Assembly: GCA_045599305.1 (NCBI GenBank)
Contig: JAZRVU010000027.1
Span: 1 to 45,312 of the forward strand
Direction: 5' to 3'
DNA length: 45,312 nucleotides
Source of the DNA: SIG588 sp045599305
GTDB taxonomy: Bacteria > Bacillota > Clostridia > Oscillospirales > Acutalibacteraceae
Shown: positions 8,977 through 19,100 of the stretch, piece by piece
Layout of the letters: each line of letters starts with the position of its first letter
How positions within the stretch are numbered: the first letter of the stretch is position 1
Position numbers and translations under genes: made by a program
The notes under the pieces: generated by a model
Database searches by the model: none
Told to the model about the DNA's origin: nothing
The model's input: only the letters and a program-made list of their open reading frames with translations

Positions 8977-10458
8977 TCACAGGCCACGCAGAGCGGGCAG
9001 ACGGGCATCCAGCCGCAAAAGCGGCGAGTCGCATTTCAGCGGCGGCTGCTCCATGAACAGGAAGGCATACCCGAGATAGATCCAAAAGACGAATTCGGAG
9101 TTCTTTGAAAGGAAGAACAGTGTGGTATCCGCCAGATTCAAGAACAGCAGCGATGCCAGCATCGCGCCGATCGCCGCGACCACGGTATACTGCGCCGCGT
9201 CAAACCGGCGAAGCAAAAACCGCAGTACCAGCCAGGTCGCCCCCAGCAGCAGCGCAAAGAAGAAGACGGAGCCGCACACCCCCACCGACACCAGCGAATG
9301 CAGGAAAATATTGTGGAAATGAGACAGGCGTTCGGTGCTGGTCTCGGAAATGCGGATCTGATCTTTCAAAGCGTAAGGGCCATAGCCGAATACCGGGCGC
9401 TTCAGGAAGTAGGAAACGCCCAGTTTCCAGATCGCCGGACGGCCGGTCAACGTGCCGCGCGAGGAGGTGTCCCGATCCATATCGATCGGTGCATTGGGAT
9501 CGCCCGTCACCGGCTCCTGCACAAATTCATCCTGCTGCTCGTCGGTCAGCAGGGTGTCCTCCAATTTGTCGGCAGATTCGACATTGGAGGTCGTCGGCGG
9601 CAAATAGCCGCACAGACGGCGAAGCGGTGAGGCCGTGCCGAGAATCAACCCCGCCACCGCCACGGCACATATCGCGCCCGCCAGCCACGCCTTCGGCTTG
9701 GAACAGGACAGACCGTGACGGCAAAGCAGCAGCACCAAAACGGCCGCGAAGAGCGCCAGCGCATATACCGTGCTGCGGGAATTGGTGAGCAGCACATAGA
9801 AAAAATTGACCAGGACGGAAATCACCAGCACCACCCGCTGCCAGATCGCCCGTCCACGCAGCCGCACCCATTCGACCACCGCGGCCATGAGGCCGATCAG
9901 CGCCGTGGGATAGATGGCGTTGCGATACAGACCGGTGAGGCGCTGCTTGACAAAACCGAGCGGATAGTCGTAGTTGGTGATATCGCTGTGGAAATAGCCG
10001 CCGAACTGCACCGCGAACATCCACAGGCTGATGACCCCCACCACGGTGGTGAGAAGAATCAGCAGCCAGTTGAGCACGCCCAGCCGACGCTCCCCGCACT
10101 GACGGTCATCCGTTGTCGGCGGATAGAGCACGAGCAGTGTCACGATGGAGCAAAACCAGTCGAGATAGGTCTCTTGAAAAGCGGCGGGATAGGCAAACCG
10201 CACGGTGACGACCGTAACGGCATAAAAAGCGAGCAGCCCGAAGACCGGCAGCGCCAACCGCGCCTTCAGGCAGCGGCGGCGGGTGCAGAGATCCCACAGG
10301 ATCACGGCGGCCGCCCAAATCAGTCCCACCTTTTTCCAGAACTGCACATACTGCATCACCAGCGGCAGTTCGGTCAAAAACGAAAACAACACAAAATACA
10401 ACTGCACGCCAAACGGATCAAGCGCCGTGCGTACCACTCGCTTTACTGTGTCTTTCAA
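8977..10458 (-). CDS. O-antigen ligase/polymerase-like membrane protein (Wzy/WaaL type)
   Basis: The 493-residue product has about ten membrane helices and a large outside loop between residues about 280 and 350. It also has the ligase-type motif GRPAIWKLGVSYFLKRPVFGYGPYA, followed by SHFHNIFLHSLVSVG with the conserved His. Such proteins polymerise or ligate glycan repeat units outside the membrane. The start is TTG at 10458: AAAGGAGG lies 9 nt upstream, and TTGA overlaps the stop of the preceding gene, implying translational coupling. No better ATG exists before the first helix. Confidence 0.85.
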   Translation of the reverse strand: MKDTVKRVVRTALDPFGVQLYFVLFSFLTELPLVMQYVQFWKKVGLIWAAAVILWDLCTRRRCLKARLALPVFGLLAFYAVTVVTVRFAYPAAFQETYLDWFCSIVTLLVLYPPTTDDRQCGERRLGVLNWLLILLTTVVGVISLWMFAVQFGGYFHSDITNYDYPLGFVKQRLTGLYRNAIYPTALIGLMAAVVEWVRLRGRAIWQRVVLVISVLVNFFYVLLTNSRSTVYALALFAAVLVLLLCRHGLSCSKPKAWLAGAICAVAVAGLILGTASPLRRLCGYLPPTTSNVESADKLEDTLLTDEQQDEFVQEPVTGDPNAPIDMDRDTSSRGTLTGRPAIWKLGVSYFLKRPVFGYGPYALKDQIRISETSTERLSHFHNIFLHSLVSVGVCGSVFFFALLLGATWLVLRFLLRRFDAAQYTVVAAIGAMLASLLFLNLADTTLFFLSKNSEFVFWIYLGYAFLFMEQPPLKCDSPLLRLDARLPALRGL

Positions 10459-11690
10459 ACGCGCTTGCCTCCTTTATCACGCAGTTGTTCGATCGCCTCC
10501 AGCACACGGCGGCAGTTGTCACTGTCGCGATAGCGGAAGGTGGCATCCACCCGTGAGGAATACACGGGCGGCATGACAAAGCCGGCGGCATGAGCACGGA
10601 TCAACTCATCCACCAGCGCTTCCGCCGTCTGCACCACAGGGCCGAAGCCGTCACGCGGATAACTGAAATACCCCTCGGGATAGTGGCGGCTGCGGAATTC
10701 CTCATAATCGAACTGAAAATAGCACATCGGCTTTTTCATGTAGGCAAAATCGAAGAATATACTCGAATAATCCGTGATGAGATAGGCCGATTCCTTCAGC
10801 GCCTGCTGCACATCGTACTCCTCCGAAGAAGCGATGCGCACACGGGCGTTCCCGCCGGTGAACGCCGACAAAAACGGCTGCATCTGACTGTGCGGGAAGA
10901 AAAGCAGGTGCAGATCCTGCTCCTCCAAAAAGCGGTTCAGCCGCTCGTCTGCCAGAAAACGGCACCATGTCTGCACATAGTTTGAGGCCTTCACCTCATC
11001 CGCCACGTCCTCGGCCGTTTTGCCGAACGGCGGATACAGCCAGAAGCGCCAGGTGGGCATCACCAAAATCTGCCGCGGATCCACGGTGAATTCGTTGAGC
11101 TGATCGTAACGCGGCAAGCCGGTAACGGCCACCTGCTCGCGGTCATAATGCAGGCCGGTGCGAATCTCCTCCGCCTCCGGCTCAGTGGTAGCCACGAACA
11201 TATCGATGCGGTTGCGCTCCCGCAGCAGAAAAGGCGGTGACTCCTTGATGACGCCGTGCTGCAAAAACACTTCCTTGAAAGGATACAAGCCCATCATGAG
11301 GAACTGGCGGCACATGAACTGCGCCGGCAATCCCCGGCCGGTACGGGCACTGATATCCATTTCCGCCGCCCACGCATAGATGTGGTGGCGAAATGAGCCG
11401 TGACGGATCACATTCCCCAGCGCCGCGACTTTGGGATAATCGGGCGAATCGAAACGGATGGGGTAATAGACCGGGCGGTCGGGATAGTTTTCGCGCATGA
11501 AGCGGAAGAACCAGTAGCCGTTATCACGGGCGGTATGCTCCATTTCCGAAACCAGCCACAGGCGCCGCTTGAACAGGCGCAATATCAGCCCGCAGGGACA
11601 CGCCGCCAGAATGATGAAAAAATCCGCCACATCGTGCGGGCGCACGATGGCCATCTTTTTCAGCCGGGCGGTCAGATACGAAAGATCCAT
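10455..11690 (-). CDS. CDP-glycerol glycerophosphotransferase family protein (TagF/TagB-like)
   Basis: The 411-residue product has the C-terminal catalytic region of enzymes that move glycerol-phosphate from CDP-glycerol onto a glycan or teichoic acid primer at the inner membrane face. Visible motifs are FLQHGVIKESPP, LPRYDQL, PTWRFWLYPP and YLITDYSSIFFDFAYMKKP, the last being the CDP-glycerol binding site. An N-terminal hydrophobic segment (FFIILAACPCGLILRLF) could attach it to the membrane. The ribosome site is weak. It lies 6 nt after tagD, which would supply CDP-glycerol, and is followed by the overlapping polymerase gene. Confidence 0.92.
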   Translation of the reverse strand: MDLSYLTARLKKMAIVRPHDVADFFIILAACPCGLILRLFKRRLWLVSEMEHTARDNGYWFFRFMRENYPDRPVYYPIRFDSPDYPKVAALGNVIRHGSFRHHIYAWAAEMDISARTGRGLPAQFMCRQFLMMGLYPFKEVFLQHGVIKESPPFLLRERNRIDMFVATTEPEAEEIRTGLHYDREQVAVTGLPRYDQLNEFTVDPRQILVMPTWRFWLYPPFGKTAEDVADEVKASNYVQTWCRFLADERLNRFLEEQDLHLLFFPHSQMQPFLSAFTGGNARVRIASSEEYDVQQALKESAYLITDYSSIFFDFAYMKKPMCYFQFDYEEFRSRHYPEGYFSYPRDGFGPVVQTAEALVDELIRAHAAGFVMPPVYSSRVDATFRYRDSDNCRRVLEAIEQLRDKGGKRV

Positions 11691-11696
11691 ACCGGC

Positions 11697-12086
11697 TTAT
11701 TTCTGCAGGTCGTTTTTGATGCGGGTGGTGGAAATTTCGGGAGTGCGCGGCAGATAGACCACCTCGCACAGGTCTTTCAGGTCATCGAATTTGCCGACCC
11801 AGTCGTCACCCATCACGAAGGTGTCCACGCGGAATTCCTTCACATCGGAGCGCTTCTGTTCCCAGCAGGTCTCGGGGATCACCAGATCGACATAACGCAC
11901 CGCTTCCAGCAGTTTTTTGCGCTCTTCAAACGAGAAATAGCACTTTTTCTGTTTGCAGTTCCAGTTGAATTCGTCGGTCGAAAGCGCCACGATCAGATAA
12001 TCGCCCAGTTCACGGGCACGCTTGAGCAGGTTGATGTGGCCATAGTGCAAAAGGTCGAAAGTGCCGTAGGTAATGATCTTCTTCAT
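11697..12086 (-). CDS. tagD: Glycerol-3-phosphate cytidylyltransferase
   Basis: TagD makes CDP-glycerol from CTP and glycerol 3-phosphate, the activated unit for teichoic acids. The 129-residue product is complete and of family length. It has TYGTFDLLHYGHINLLKRA with the HxGH nucleotidyltransferase motif, and RTPEISTTRI with the second signature near the end. A GGAGG 9 nt upstream supports the start at 12086. The ATG overlaps the stop of the preceding glycerophosphotransferase by 4 nt. With two glycerophosphotransferases flanking it, the role in supplying CDP-glycerol to this locus is well supported. Confidence 0.97.
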   Translation of the reverse strand: MKKIITYGTFDLLHYGHINLLKRARELGDYLIVALSTDEFNWNCKQKKCYFSFEERKKLLEAVRYVDLVIPETCWEQKRSDVKEFRVDTFVMGDDWVGKFDDLKDLCEVVYLPRTPEISTTRIKNDLQK

Positions 12087-13213
12087 TTTTGAAAAACCTC
12101 CTTGAGCAGCCGTTCGCTGCTTTTTGCATCACAATAGGTGTTGAACTGCAGATTCACGGCATGTCTGGCCGTTTTGAAAGCATCCTCGCCCGTAAACGCA
12201 TCCCGCAAGAACGCAGAAAGCCCCTCGTAATCGGTGATCTGCATACCGGGCATATACGAAAGCGGATCGGATACGGTGAACCCGCGGTTATCCCGGTATT
12301 GCGCCATATCATCGAACACGAACGCGATCGGGCGGTCGAGCATGAGATAGTCGATATAGACCGAGGAGCAATCGGTCAGCAGGGCGTCGGCCTGCCCCAC
12401 CAGTTCGTTGATCTCGCCCGGTACACGGCGCAGCAGCCGCAGATGGGAAAACGCCGTCTGCTCGGCGGCCACGGGCGCCTGCATGGGGTGCAGTTTGATG
12501 AGCAGCAGGTCCCCCTGCGCGGCCAGTTGTTCGTTCAGCGCGGTCAACTGCGCATGGGTGAGAAAGGCCACCCCTTGCTCACTGCCGCCGTTGCCGTCGG
12601 TGCGGATATCCCCCACCGCACTGCGGCGATAGGTGGGCATCCACAAAAAGAGCCGGTTATACGCCGCACGGTCGATCCCCATGCGGGAAAGGATATCCGT
12701 AGGCAAAAACAGCGCATCATTGCGTGGCTGCCCGGTCACCAGACATTGCTCTTCGTCGCAGCCAAACGCCTCCGACATGATCTTCCGAAAGAGCGGTGAG
12801 GTCGCGATGCACTGCGAAAAACGAAACACCTCGTTTTGGGGGTGCGTCGGGTCGAGTTTCATAATGGTTTTCAGCGGCATACCGTGCCAAAGGCTGATCA
12901 CCCGCTGTCCCCTGCCCGGACGGTTATGGAAAAGGCCGTGGGTGTGGAACACGGTGCCGGCCCTGAAAAAGTGCCATATACCGCGAAATGTGTGCGCCCG
13001 CACACATTCGGCGCCGTCCAGCATGGGAAGTTCATCGGTTTTCACCAGCCACACAAGGCGGTAATCGGCAAATGCCGGGTCGCGCCGCATGGCCTCAAAA
13101 ACCGCACGGGCATTATCGCTCACATCGGGAAAAGAGGCAAACACCACGCGGCGGCGATCCTTGGGCACCAGCGCGTTCAGCACCGAAAAAGCGGCAGAGA
13201 TGATCGGGTTCAT
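12083..13213 (-). CDS. CDP-glycerol glycerophosphotransferase family protein
   Basis: The 376-residue product is a second member of the TagB/TagF family in this locus. Motifs are VISLWHGMPLKTIMK (catalytic His), VTGQPRNDALF, LIKLHPMQ and ALLTDCSSVYIDYLMLDRP. It differs clearly from the 411-residue paralogue downstream, so the two probably act on different acceptors, for example a primase and a chain or branch enzyme. The start at 13213 has GAGGGG 5 nt upstream and overlaps the previous glycosyltransferase stop by 4 nt (ATGA). Which enzyme acts first cannot be told from sequence. Confidence 0.92.
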   Translation of the reverse strand: MNPIISAAFSVLNALVPKDRRRVVFASFPDVSDNARAVFEAMRRDPAFADYRLVWLVKTDELPMLDGAECVRAHTFRGIWHFFRAGTVFHTHGLFHNRPGRGQRVISLWHGMPLKTIMKLDPTHPQNEVFRFSQCIATSPLFRKIMSEAFGCDEEQCLVTGQPRNDALFLPTDILSRMGIDRAAYNRLFLWMPTYRRSAVGDIRTDGNGGSEQGVAFLTHAQLTALNEQLAAQGDLLLIKLHPMQAPVAAEQTAFSHLRLLRRVPGEINELVGQADALLTDCSSVYIDYLMLDRPIAFVFDDMAQYRDNRGFTVSDPLSYMPGMQITDYEGLSAFLRDAFTGEDAFKTARHAVNLQFNTYCDAKSSERLLKEVFQK

Positions 13214-14196
13214 ACATTCCCCTCCATAGCGGCGCGCATACCGGCCGCCAAAGCCGCCGGGTCAAACGGGTCGAAATAGGACACCGTCGCATACCCTGCC
13301 AGTATTTCCCGGGAAAAGGGCGTGTCCGAGGCCACGATGGGCGAGTCCGACATCCGCGCCTCCAAAAGCGGCAGGCCGAATGTTTCGATGTAGGACGGAA
13401 AAACCAGCACCGACTCGGTGTAGGCCGCCATCACCGCTTCGCGGGGCAACTGCCCGCAAAGTTGTGTGTGTGCCGCCGCACGGGGAAAGCGTGAAAGGCA
13501 CGGCAGCTGCTCTTGCGTCAGCGTCAGTCGGACGGTGAAGTCCCCCACGCCCTGTTCATCGAGCAATTCCATTGCCCGAAACAAGGTTTCGTGGTTTTTA
13601 TACGAATAGGCGGAAGCGGGGTAAAAGAAGGTGCGCTGCCACTTTTCGTTTGAAAAGCGGCCGGCCGGCACACAGTTCACCTGCGGCGGCTGCAGCGACA
13701 CTTTTTCTGGGGAAATGCCCGCTTTTTCGCAGGCGGCCTCTTTCATCCACTGCGTCTGCACGATCACCTCATGCGCCTCGCGCAGAGACGCGTAGATACG
13801 CCGCCCGATCAGGTGCTGATACACCCAGAATTTCGGCTGCCGCCACAGTGAAAAGCGAATACCGCAAAAAGGCAGAGGCTGGTGCAGATACACCGTCTGC
13901 GGGCAGTGCGCGCCGCGCACGGTCGTGTTCTGCAGGCTGAGCACCTCATCCGGCTTTTCGCGGCGGATCAGACGCTTGACGGTGACCTGCTCGAACCACA
14001 GGCGGTGCAGCCAACTGCGTTTGACCCACGGAAAGCGCCGCACGTGCAGCGTATCGGTGTCCGCAAAATGCGGCAGGCTCACACAAAAAAGGTACTGATT
14101 TTGCGTATCCTGCCGCAAGCGGTCGTAATATTCTTCCAAAACGGTGAGCGCCCCGCCGCTGTCGGCAGCCACATCGAGAACAAGGATCGTTTTCAT
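13210..14196 (-). CDS. GT4-family glycosyltransferase
   Basis: The 328-residue product has a GT-B fold with the GT4 C-terminal pattern: FYPASAYSYKNHETLFRAM (donor-side loop), then LVFPSYIETFGLPLLEA carrying the paired Glu residues, and IVASDTPFSREI. It transfers a sugar from a nucleotide donor in the cytoplasm; donor and acceptor are unknown. Two adjacent ATGs occur at 14199 and 14196. GAGGAG is 6 nt from the second and only 3 nt from the first, so 14196 is chosen. It lies 10 nt after the upstream glycosyltransferase and overlaps the next gene by 4 nt. Confidence 0.9.
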   Translation of the reverse strand: MKTILVLDVAADSGGALTVLEEYYDRLRQDTQNQYLFCVSLPHFADTDTLHVRRFPWVKRSWLHRLWFEQVTVKRLIRREKPDEVLSLQNTTVRGAHCPQTVYLHQPLPFCGIRFSLWRQPKFWVYQHLIGRRIYASLREAHEVIVQTQWMKEAACEKAGISPEKVSLQPPQVNCVPAGRFSNEKWQRTFFYPASAYSYKNHETLFRAMELLDEQGVGDFTVRLTLTQEQLPCLSRFPRAAAHTQLCGQLPREAVMAAYTESVLVFPSYIETFGLPLLEARMSDSPIVASDTPFSREILAGYATVSYFDPFDPAALAAGMRAAMEGNV

Positions 14197-14206
14197 CATC
14201 TTCTCC

Positions 14207-15412
14207 TCATTGGCCGAGCACATCGCGAAGGATGTCATACAGACGGCTCATAAAGCGCTCCTTGGTGCAGTTGGCCTCATAGTAGGCACGGCCTTTTTGG
14301 CCGCGGGCGCGGTACTCTTCCGGATCATTGATCACGCAGAGCATCTGCTCGGCCAACGCCGCATCGTCCTGTGCGGGCACGCAGGCGCCGCAGCCGACCT
14401 GTGTCATCATATCGGCACAGGCGCCGTTGGCGGCGGCCAGAATAGGCTTGCCGGCACCGACATAGCCCTGCCACTTGGCGGGCAGAGTAGCGGCACCCAC
14501 AGCATCGTTGCTCATGGTCAGCAGGAAGCAGTCGGCCGTCAGATAAAACTCCGGCATCTCCGAAAGGGGGTGCTTGCCATGGAATGTGATGCGGTCGGTC
14601 ACGCCCAGCTGCGCGGCCAGCTGCTCGCAGGACTCACGCGCTGCCCCGTCGCCGAGCATATGGATATGCCACGGTGCGTCGGTCATTTGGCACAGACGTG
14701 CCGCCGCGCGCACCAGACAGTCTGCCCCCTGCGCCGCGCCGATATTGCCGGCAAACAGGAAATCCGTCACACCGTTTTCCACATATCGGCCGCACACCGC
14801 GCCGAACAGATCCTCGGCGTGCTGCGGCAGCGACACGATCTTATCCACCGGCACTTCATTGACGGTGTGCAGATAGTTTCCGAACGGCTGCGATGTGTAG
14901 GCCACACGGTCGCCCGCATTGAAGATCTTTTTGCTCAAATGCTTTATGTAGCGGAAAAGCAGTGACTTTTCCCCCACACCCCACACCTTGAGGCATTCCG
15001 GCCAGATATCACAGCAATAGATGACCAGCGGCACCCGGCGCCGTTTCTTCATGGTGATGGCCGGCAGCACCTGCAGCACCGGCGAGGTCTCATAGGAGAA
15101 CACCAGGTCGGGATGCAGCCCGCAAAAGGCGGCATACAGGCATCCGCAGATGACAAAGGACAAGTAATTGAGCACACGGAAGAACGCCCCGTGACGGCGG
15201 GCGATGATGGGCACACGGATGATGTCCACGCCCTCCACCGTTTCGCGGCGGCGGCGGAACCATCGGTATTCCTTGGGCACACGCGTGGTGGCATAGTCCG
15301 GCAAGCCGGTCAGCACGTGCACCGTGTGGCCATCGGCCGCCATCTGCCGCGTGATATCGTTGATGCGAAACTCATCGGGATAATAAAACTGCGATACGAC
15401 TAAAATATCCAT
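14207..15412 (-). CDS. WbuB-like GT4 glycosyltransferase
   Basis: The 401-residue product resembles WbuB-type sugar transferases of surface polysaccharide loci. The N-terminus reads MDILVVSQFYYPDEFRINDI, followed by GHTVHVLTGLPDY. The C-terminal half has LFAGNIGAAQGADCLV and PAKWQGYVGAGKPILA. Enzymes of this type usually add an N-acetylated amino sugar early in repeat-unit synthesis; the exact sugar here is not known. GGAGGTGA stands 7 nt before the ATG, one of the strongest ribosome sites in the block. The gene follows rpiB by 38 nt and begins the run of overlapping glycan genes. Confidence 0.9.
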   Translation of the reverse strand: MDILVVSQFYYPDEFRINDITRQMAADGHTVHVLTGLPDYATTRVPKEYRWFRRRRETVEGVDIIRVPIIARRHGAFFRVLNYLSFVICGCLYAAFCGLHPDLVFSYETSPVLQVLPAITMKKRRRVPLVIYCCDIWPECLKVWGVGEKSLLFRYIKHLSKKIFNAGDRVAYTSQPFGNYLHTVNEVPVDKIVSLPQHAEDLFGAVCGRYVENGVTDFLFAGNIGAAQGADCLVRAAARLCQMTDAPWHIHMLGDGAARESCEQLAAQLGVTDRITFHGKHPLSEMPEFYLTADCFLLTMSNDAVGAATLPAKWQGYVGAGKPILAAANGACADMMTQVGCGACVPAQDDAALAEQMLCVINDPEEYRARGQKGRAYYEANCTKERFMSRLYDILRDVLGQ

Positions 15413-15450
15413 GACCGACTCACCTCCTTCAGTTTAAAATGATCGTCCGA

Positions 15451-15900
15451 TCACTCGATATCCTCGCCGTTTTCCAGCTTGGAGAGCATCTCGACACGGG
15501 CCTGATGACGGCCGCCGTCGAACGGCGTATCCAGGAAAGTGCGGACAATGCTCTTGGCCATCTCCATCCCGATGATGCGGGCACCCATGGCCAGCATATT
15601 GGCGTCGTTATGGCGGCGGGTCAGTTCGGCGGAAAGCGGCTCACTGCACAGTGCGCAGCGGATGCCCTTGATCTTGTTGGCCGCCAGCGAAATCCCGATA
15701 CCGGTGCCGCAGATGACAATGCCGCGGTCACACTCCCCGCTGGCCACCGCACGGGCCGCACGGGCACCGAACACGGGATAGGCACAACTTTCATCGGTGT
15801 AGGTACCGAAATCCTTATAGGTGAGGCCGCGCTCATCGAGCAGCTTCATGACCTCTTTTTTCATGGTGATCGCAGTATGATCACAGGCCAACGCTATCAT
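15451..15900 (-). CDS. rpiB: Ribose-5-phosphate isomerase B (RpiB/LacAB family)
   Basis: The 149-residue product interconverts ribose 5-phosphate and ribulose 5-phosphate in the pentose phosphate pathway. It has ACDHTA near the N-terminus, the catalytic Cys64 in VICGTGIGISLAANK, and RRHNDANMLAMGARIIG. Length is normal. Related LacA/LacB or allose-phosphate isomerases share these motifs, so some doubt about substrate remains. AAAGGA lies about 10 nt before the ATG. A promoter about 65 bp upstream makes this the likely first gene of the glycan transcription unit, although a function in central metabolism is expected. Confidence 0.9.
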   Translation of the reverse strand: MIALACDHTAITMKKEVMKLLDERGLTYKDFGTYTDESCAYPVFGARAARAVASGECDRGIVICGTGIGISLAANKIKGIRCALCSEPLSAELTRRHNDANMLAMGARIIGMEMAKSIVRTFLDTPFDGGRHQARVEMLSKLENGEDIE

Positions 15901-15961
15901 AACATTTCATCCTTTCTGTTATTCCGTAGATGAACACAATTTGCCAATATATACATGAAAT

Positions 15962-15990
15962 AGCATAGCATATTTTTATCAAAACGGCAA
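15962..15990 (-). promoter_or_regulatory. Sigma-A promoter upstream of rpiB and the glycan block
   Basis: Minus-strand TTGCCG (forward 15985-15990) and TATGCT (forward 15962-15967) have a 17-bp AT-rich spacer. No other clear promoter was found before the next ten minus-strand genes, so this may serve the whole block. The AT-rich 15901-16090 stretch holds nothing else I recognise. Confidence 0.65.
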
Positions 15991-16090
15991 CCGTTTTTTT
16001 GGTTTTCTTGCTCGTAAAGGTTATAGTTTTGTAACCTTTTCAGCGATTTGAACAGTTATCACAAAAGATATAGGCATTTTTAAACAAAAG

Positions 16091-16128
16091 ACACACCCCG
16101 CACCGCTTGACGGCGATGCGGGGTGTAA
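16091..16128 (-). terminator. Intrinsic terminator of the beta-helix dockerin gene
   Basis: A long stem ACACCCCGCA / TGCGGGGTGT, extended by an inner GCCG/CGGC-like part, is followed on the minus strand by GTCTTTTGTTT. It lies just past the stop at 16139. Confidence 0.88.
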
Positions 16129-16138
16129 AAAGCATTAC

Positions 16139-19100
16139 TTAAAAGTTGCTGATCTTCTTCGCGTAGAGTTGCAAAATCAGACGCGCATCGGTGGAGTCGG
16201 CCTTGCCGTCGCCGTTCACATCCGCCACGGCGGTGTTCAGGTCACCTTCGCCGATCTTCTTGGCGTAATACTGCAGGATGAGGCGGGCATCGGTGGAGTC
16301 GATCTTCTCATCGCCGTTCACGTCACCGGGCGTACCGGCCGCCTCGGCTACACCGCGGGTCATAAAGATATAGTCGCTCCTCACGATGGTACGGTCGGTC
16401 GCTTCTTCCGCATTGGCGGGGGCATCCGCCATGGCGCCGAAATAGACCTGCTTCAGATAGAGCCGATCACCCTGGAACTCCTCCGGGAAAGCGATCGTGT
16501 CGCTTTGGGCAAGCGGGCCGTATCCGTCATCCATCAGCACCACACGGTAGGTCTTGGCATCGGCATCACGCATATCGATTTCCAACGCCAGACGGTACCA
16601 TGCGCCCGTGCTGTACTTGGCCAGCACCGTCCCGTCAGCCAGCACGACCTCGCCTGCCTCGGTGAAGGTCACGGGATAACAGGGGTCGCTGTCGTTGTCA
16701 AACAGCGCCAGCATCACGCGGACGTTTCCGTTTTGGTGGAACATATCCGCCCTGATACGGGTCTCCAGATAATAGAGATCGTCTGCCGTGCCGCCGGTCA
16801 GTTTCAGCCCGTCCTTGACCATGCCCACCGACGTACTGGTGCCCATGTTCAGCGTAGCCATGCCGGCAGAGGTCGTAACAGTCGCGTCACCGCCCGCGGT
16901 AACGGCCAACGACAGACGCTGGGTAAAGGCATCGGTAAAGCACATGCTCTTTGCTGCCGGTATATTGGCATTGAGCGGCGCATCCCAACTGTTCACCCGC
17001 ACCTGCACGTTATCATACTGCGGCATTTGGGCCGCCTCGTAAAGCGGGGCGTAGGTGGTGGCACCGTTGAGATACACCTTATCGGCACCCCGGGACGCCA
17101 TGTGAGTGGAATAGGCCTTGAAGCAGGCGTTCACCATGTTCACCCGGCCGTCGCCGGTGACATTGGTCATCTGCACGGTATCGCTATAGGGCGCCATGAC
17201 CACGCCGTAGAGATTCAGCGTGCCGTTTTCCACGCGGAATTCCTGCGTGGGGTTGGCCCACATCACCGTACCGGTCATATCCACCTGTCCCTCAAAATCG
17301 GGGCCCAGATGCACCACATACATCGGATCAGTCAGCAAGTCACCGATCTGGTTAAAAGCGGTGAGCTGGGTGTTCAGGAAAGAGACGCGCTCGGCCGCGA
17401 GGACATCGATGTCGATGGTGGAATAGTCGCAGCCGTGGCCGATCACGGTCGCATCCGCCGCGCCCGTCTCCTCTGCAATGAAGCGGATGCCGGCGTAGCC
17501 GGAATAGTTGAAGCAGTCGTAGATCAGTTCATTTTCCACATCGCCCACCAGACAGACGGCCACATCCGCATCGGCATTGAGTTGGGTCTGCATGACAGTC
17601 CCGAATTCGCCGCCGCTCAGCGGCAGGCTGCCCCAGGCGTAACTGGCAGAGTTGACGATGGTGTTGTAATTGAACTGATAGTTGCGGATGATGCCGTTTT
17701 CGGCGCCCTTGCCGACACAAACGGCGTTGTGCAGGCAGATACCGCACAGATAATCCACATAGTGGTTATCGCACCGGTAGGTCATCATATCCAGACCGTC
17801 CCAGGCGTTGTGGAACCCCACATTGATGACATAGATGTCCGCGCCGCGCCCCTGCACGGCATAGGGATAGGCGGTGAACTTCTTTTCGGTTTTGAAAAGG
17901 TCGTTCTGATACTGGTCGGGATAATTGAAAAGGACGCCGCGGATACCGCTCTTTTCGGAGAGAACGATGGTGGGCTTGCCGCTGCAGCGGTCGGACACAT
18001 CGATCACGGTGCCGATGTTGTAGGGCACGCGGCCGAAATCGCAGGCGCCGCGCAGTTCCACACCGGAAGGCACGGTGACCGAACCGTTGATAAGATAGTG
18101 CCCGGCAGGCATATAGACCACGCCGCCGCCCTTGGCCGCCTCGTTGAGCTGCATCTGCAGATCGAATGTCACGTCGATGCTGCCGTCGTTGTCGCAATCC
18201 AGAATGTAGACCTTTTCGTTGGCCGGCTTGTGCGGTATAAAGGAGACGGCCTCCTTCGCGGGCGCACTGATCTCGGGGACATCGGCCTTTTGTTCATCAA
18301 AGGACACCGGGCACAACCCCTGATTGTCCACCCGCACGGGCTTGCCGTCCTTGTCGGTGTTGCCGATCAGCACCGCATTGAGTGAGCCGTTTTCCAGCAC
18401 GATCTGCGGCGCCGTTGTTTCGAAGACGTTATTGGTGAAAACAGACCAGCCGTGGCAGCCGCCCACCTGACCGGAGCGGATGGTGGAGTTCATCATCATC
18501 ACCGTGGTGGCCTGCTGATTGTAAAGGGCGTAGTTCTCCGCCTCGATCTCGGTATTGATGATCTGCAGCACGGCGGCGGAACTGGTATTGCCCTCGCTGA
18601 GCACGATGCCGTTTTCGCAATTGATGAAATGGGAATTGGTGATCATCTCGCCGCAATCCGACACGCTCGAGACCACCAGGCCGTATCGGCACCCGTCCAG
18701 TGTGATCTCATCGCACTGGCCGTTCGGGGAATTGCCCTCGGAGGAGCGCTCGAACAGAATACCGGTGGCGTAGCCCCTCACCGTGCTGTTGACCAGATAC
18801 GACCAGTCGATGCGGCGCACGACGATGCCGGTGGAATTGTAAAGGATCCAGCTGCGCAGCGTGTCGGCCGCCTCGCCGGCGGGCGCTCCCTCAAAACCGG
18901 AATCGATCCAGTAGTCCGGCGCAAAATTCACGTTTTCGATACGCATGATGTCCACGACCATGTTGATATCCAGGCCGCGGTAGAGAGGAGTGCCGTAAAT
19001 ATTCTCCACATTCGGGCAGTTAGCCGCCTGTGCCTGCTTCACCGCCCAATAGGAATTGACAAAGGTGATGTTTTTCGCGTGGGTATACTGACCCAGTTCC

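Noticed and set aside
16169..18385. 738-residue plus-strand open frame
   Set aside because: Antisense to the dockerin gene, His/Ile/Gly-rich, no ribosome site and no recognisable domain.
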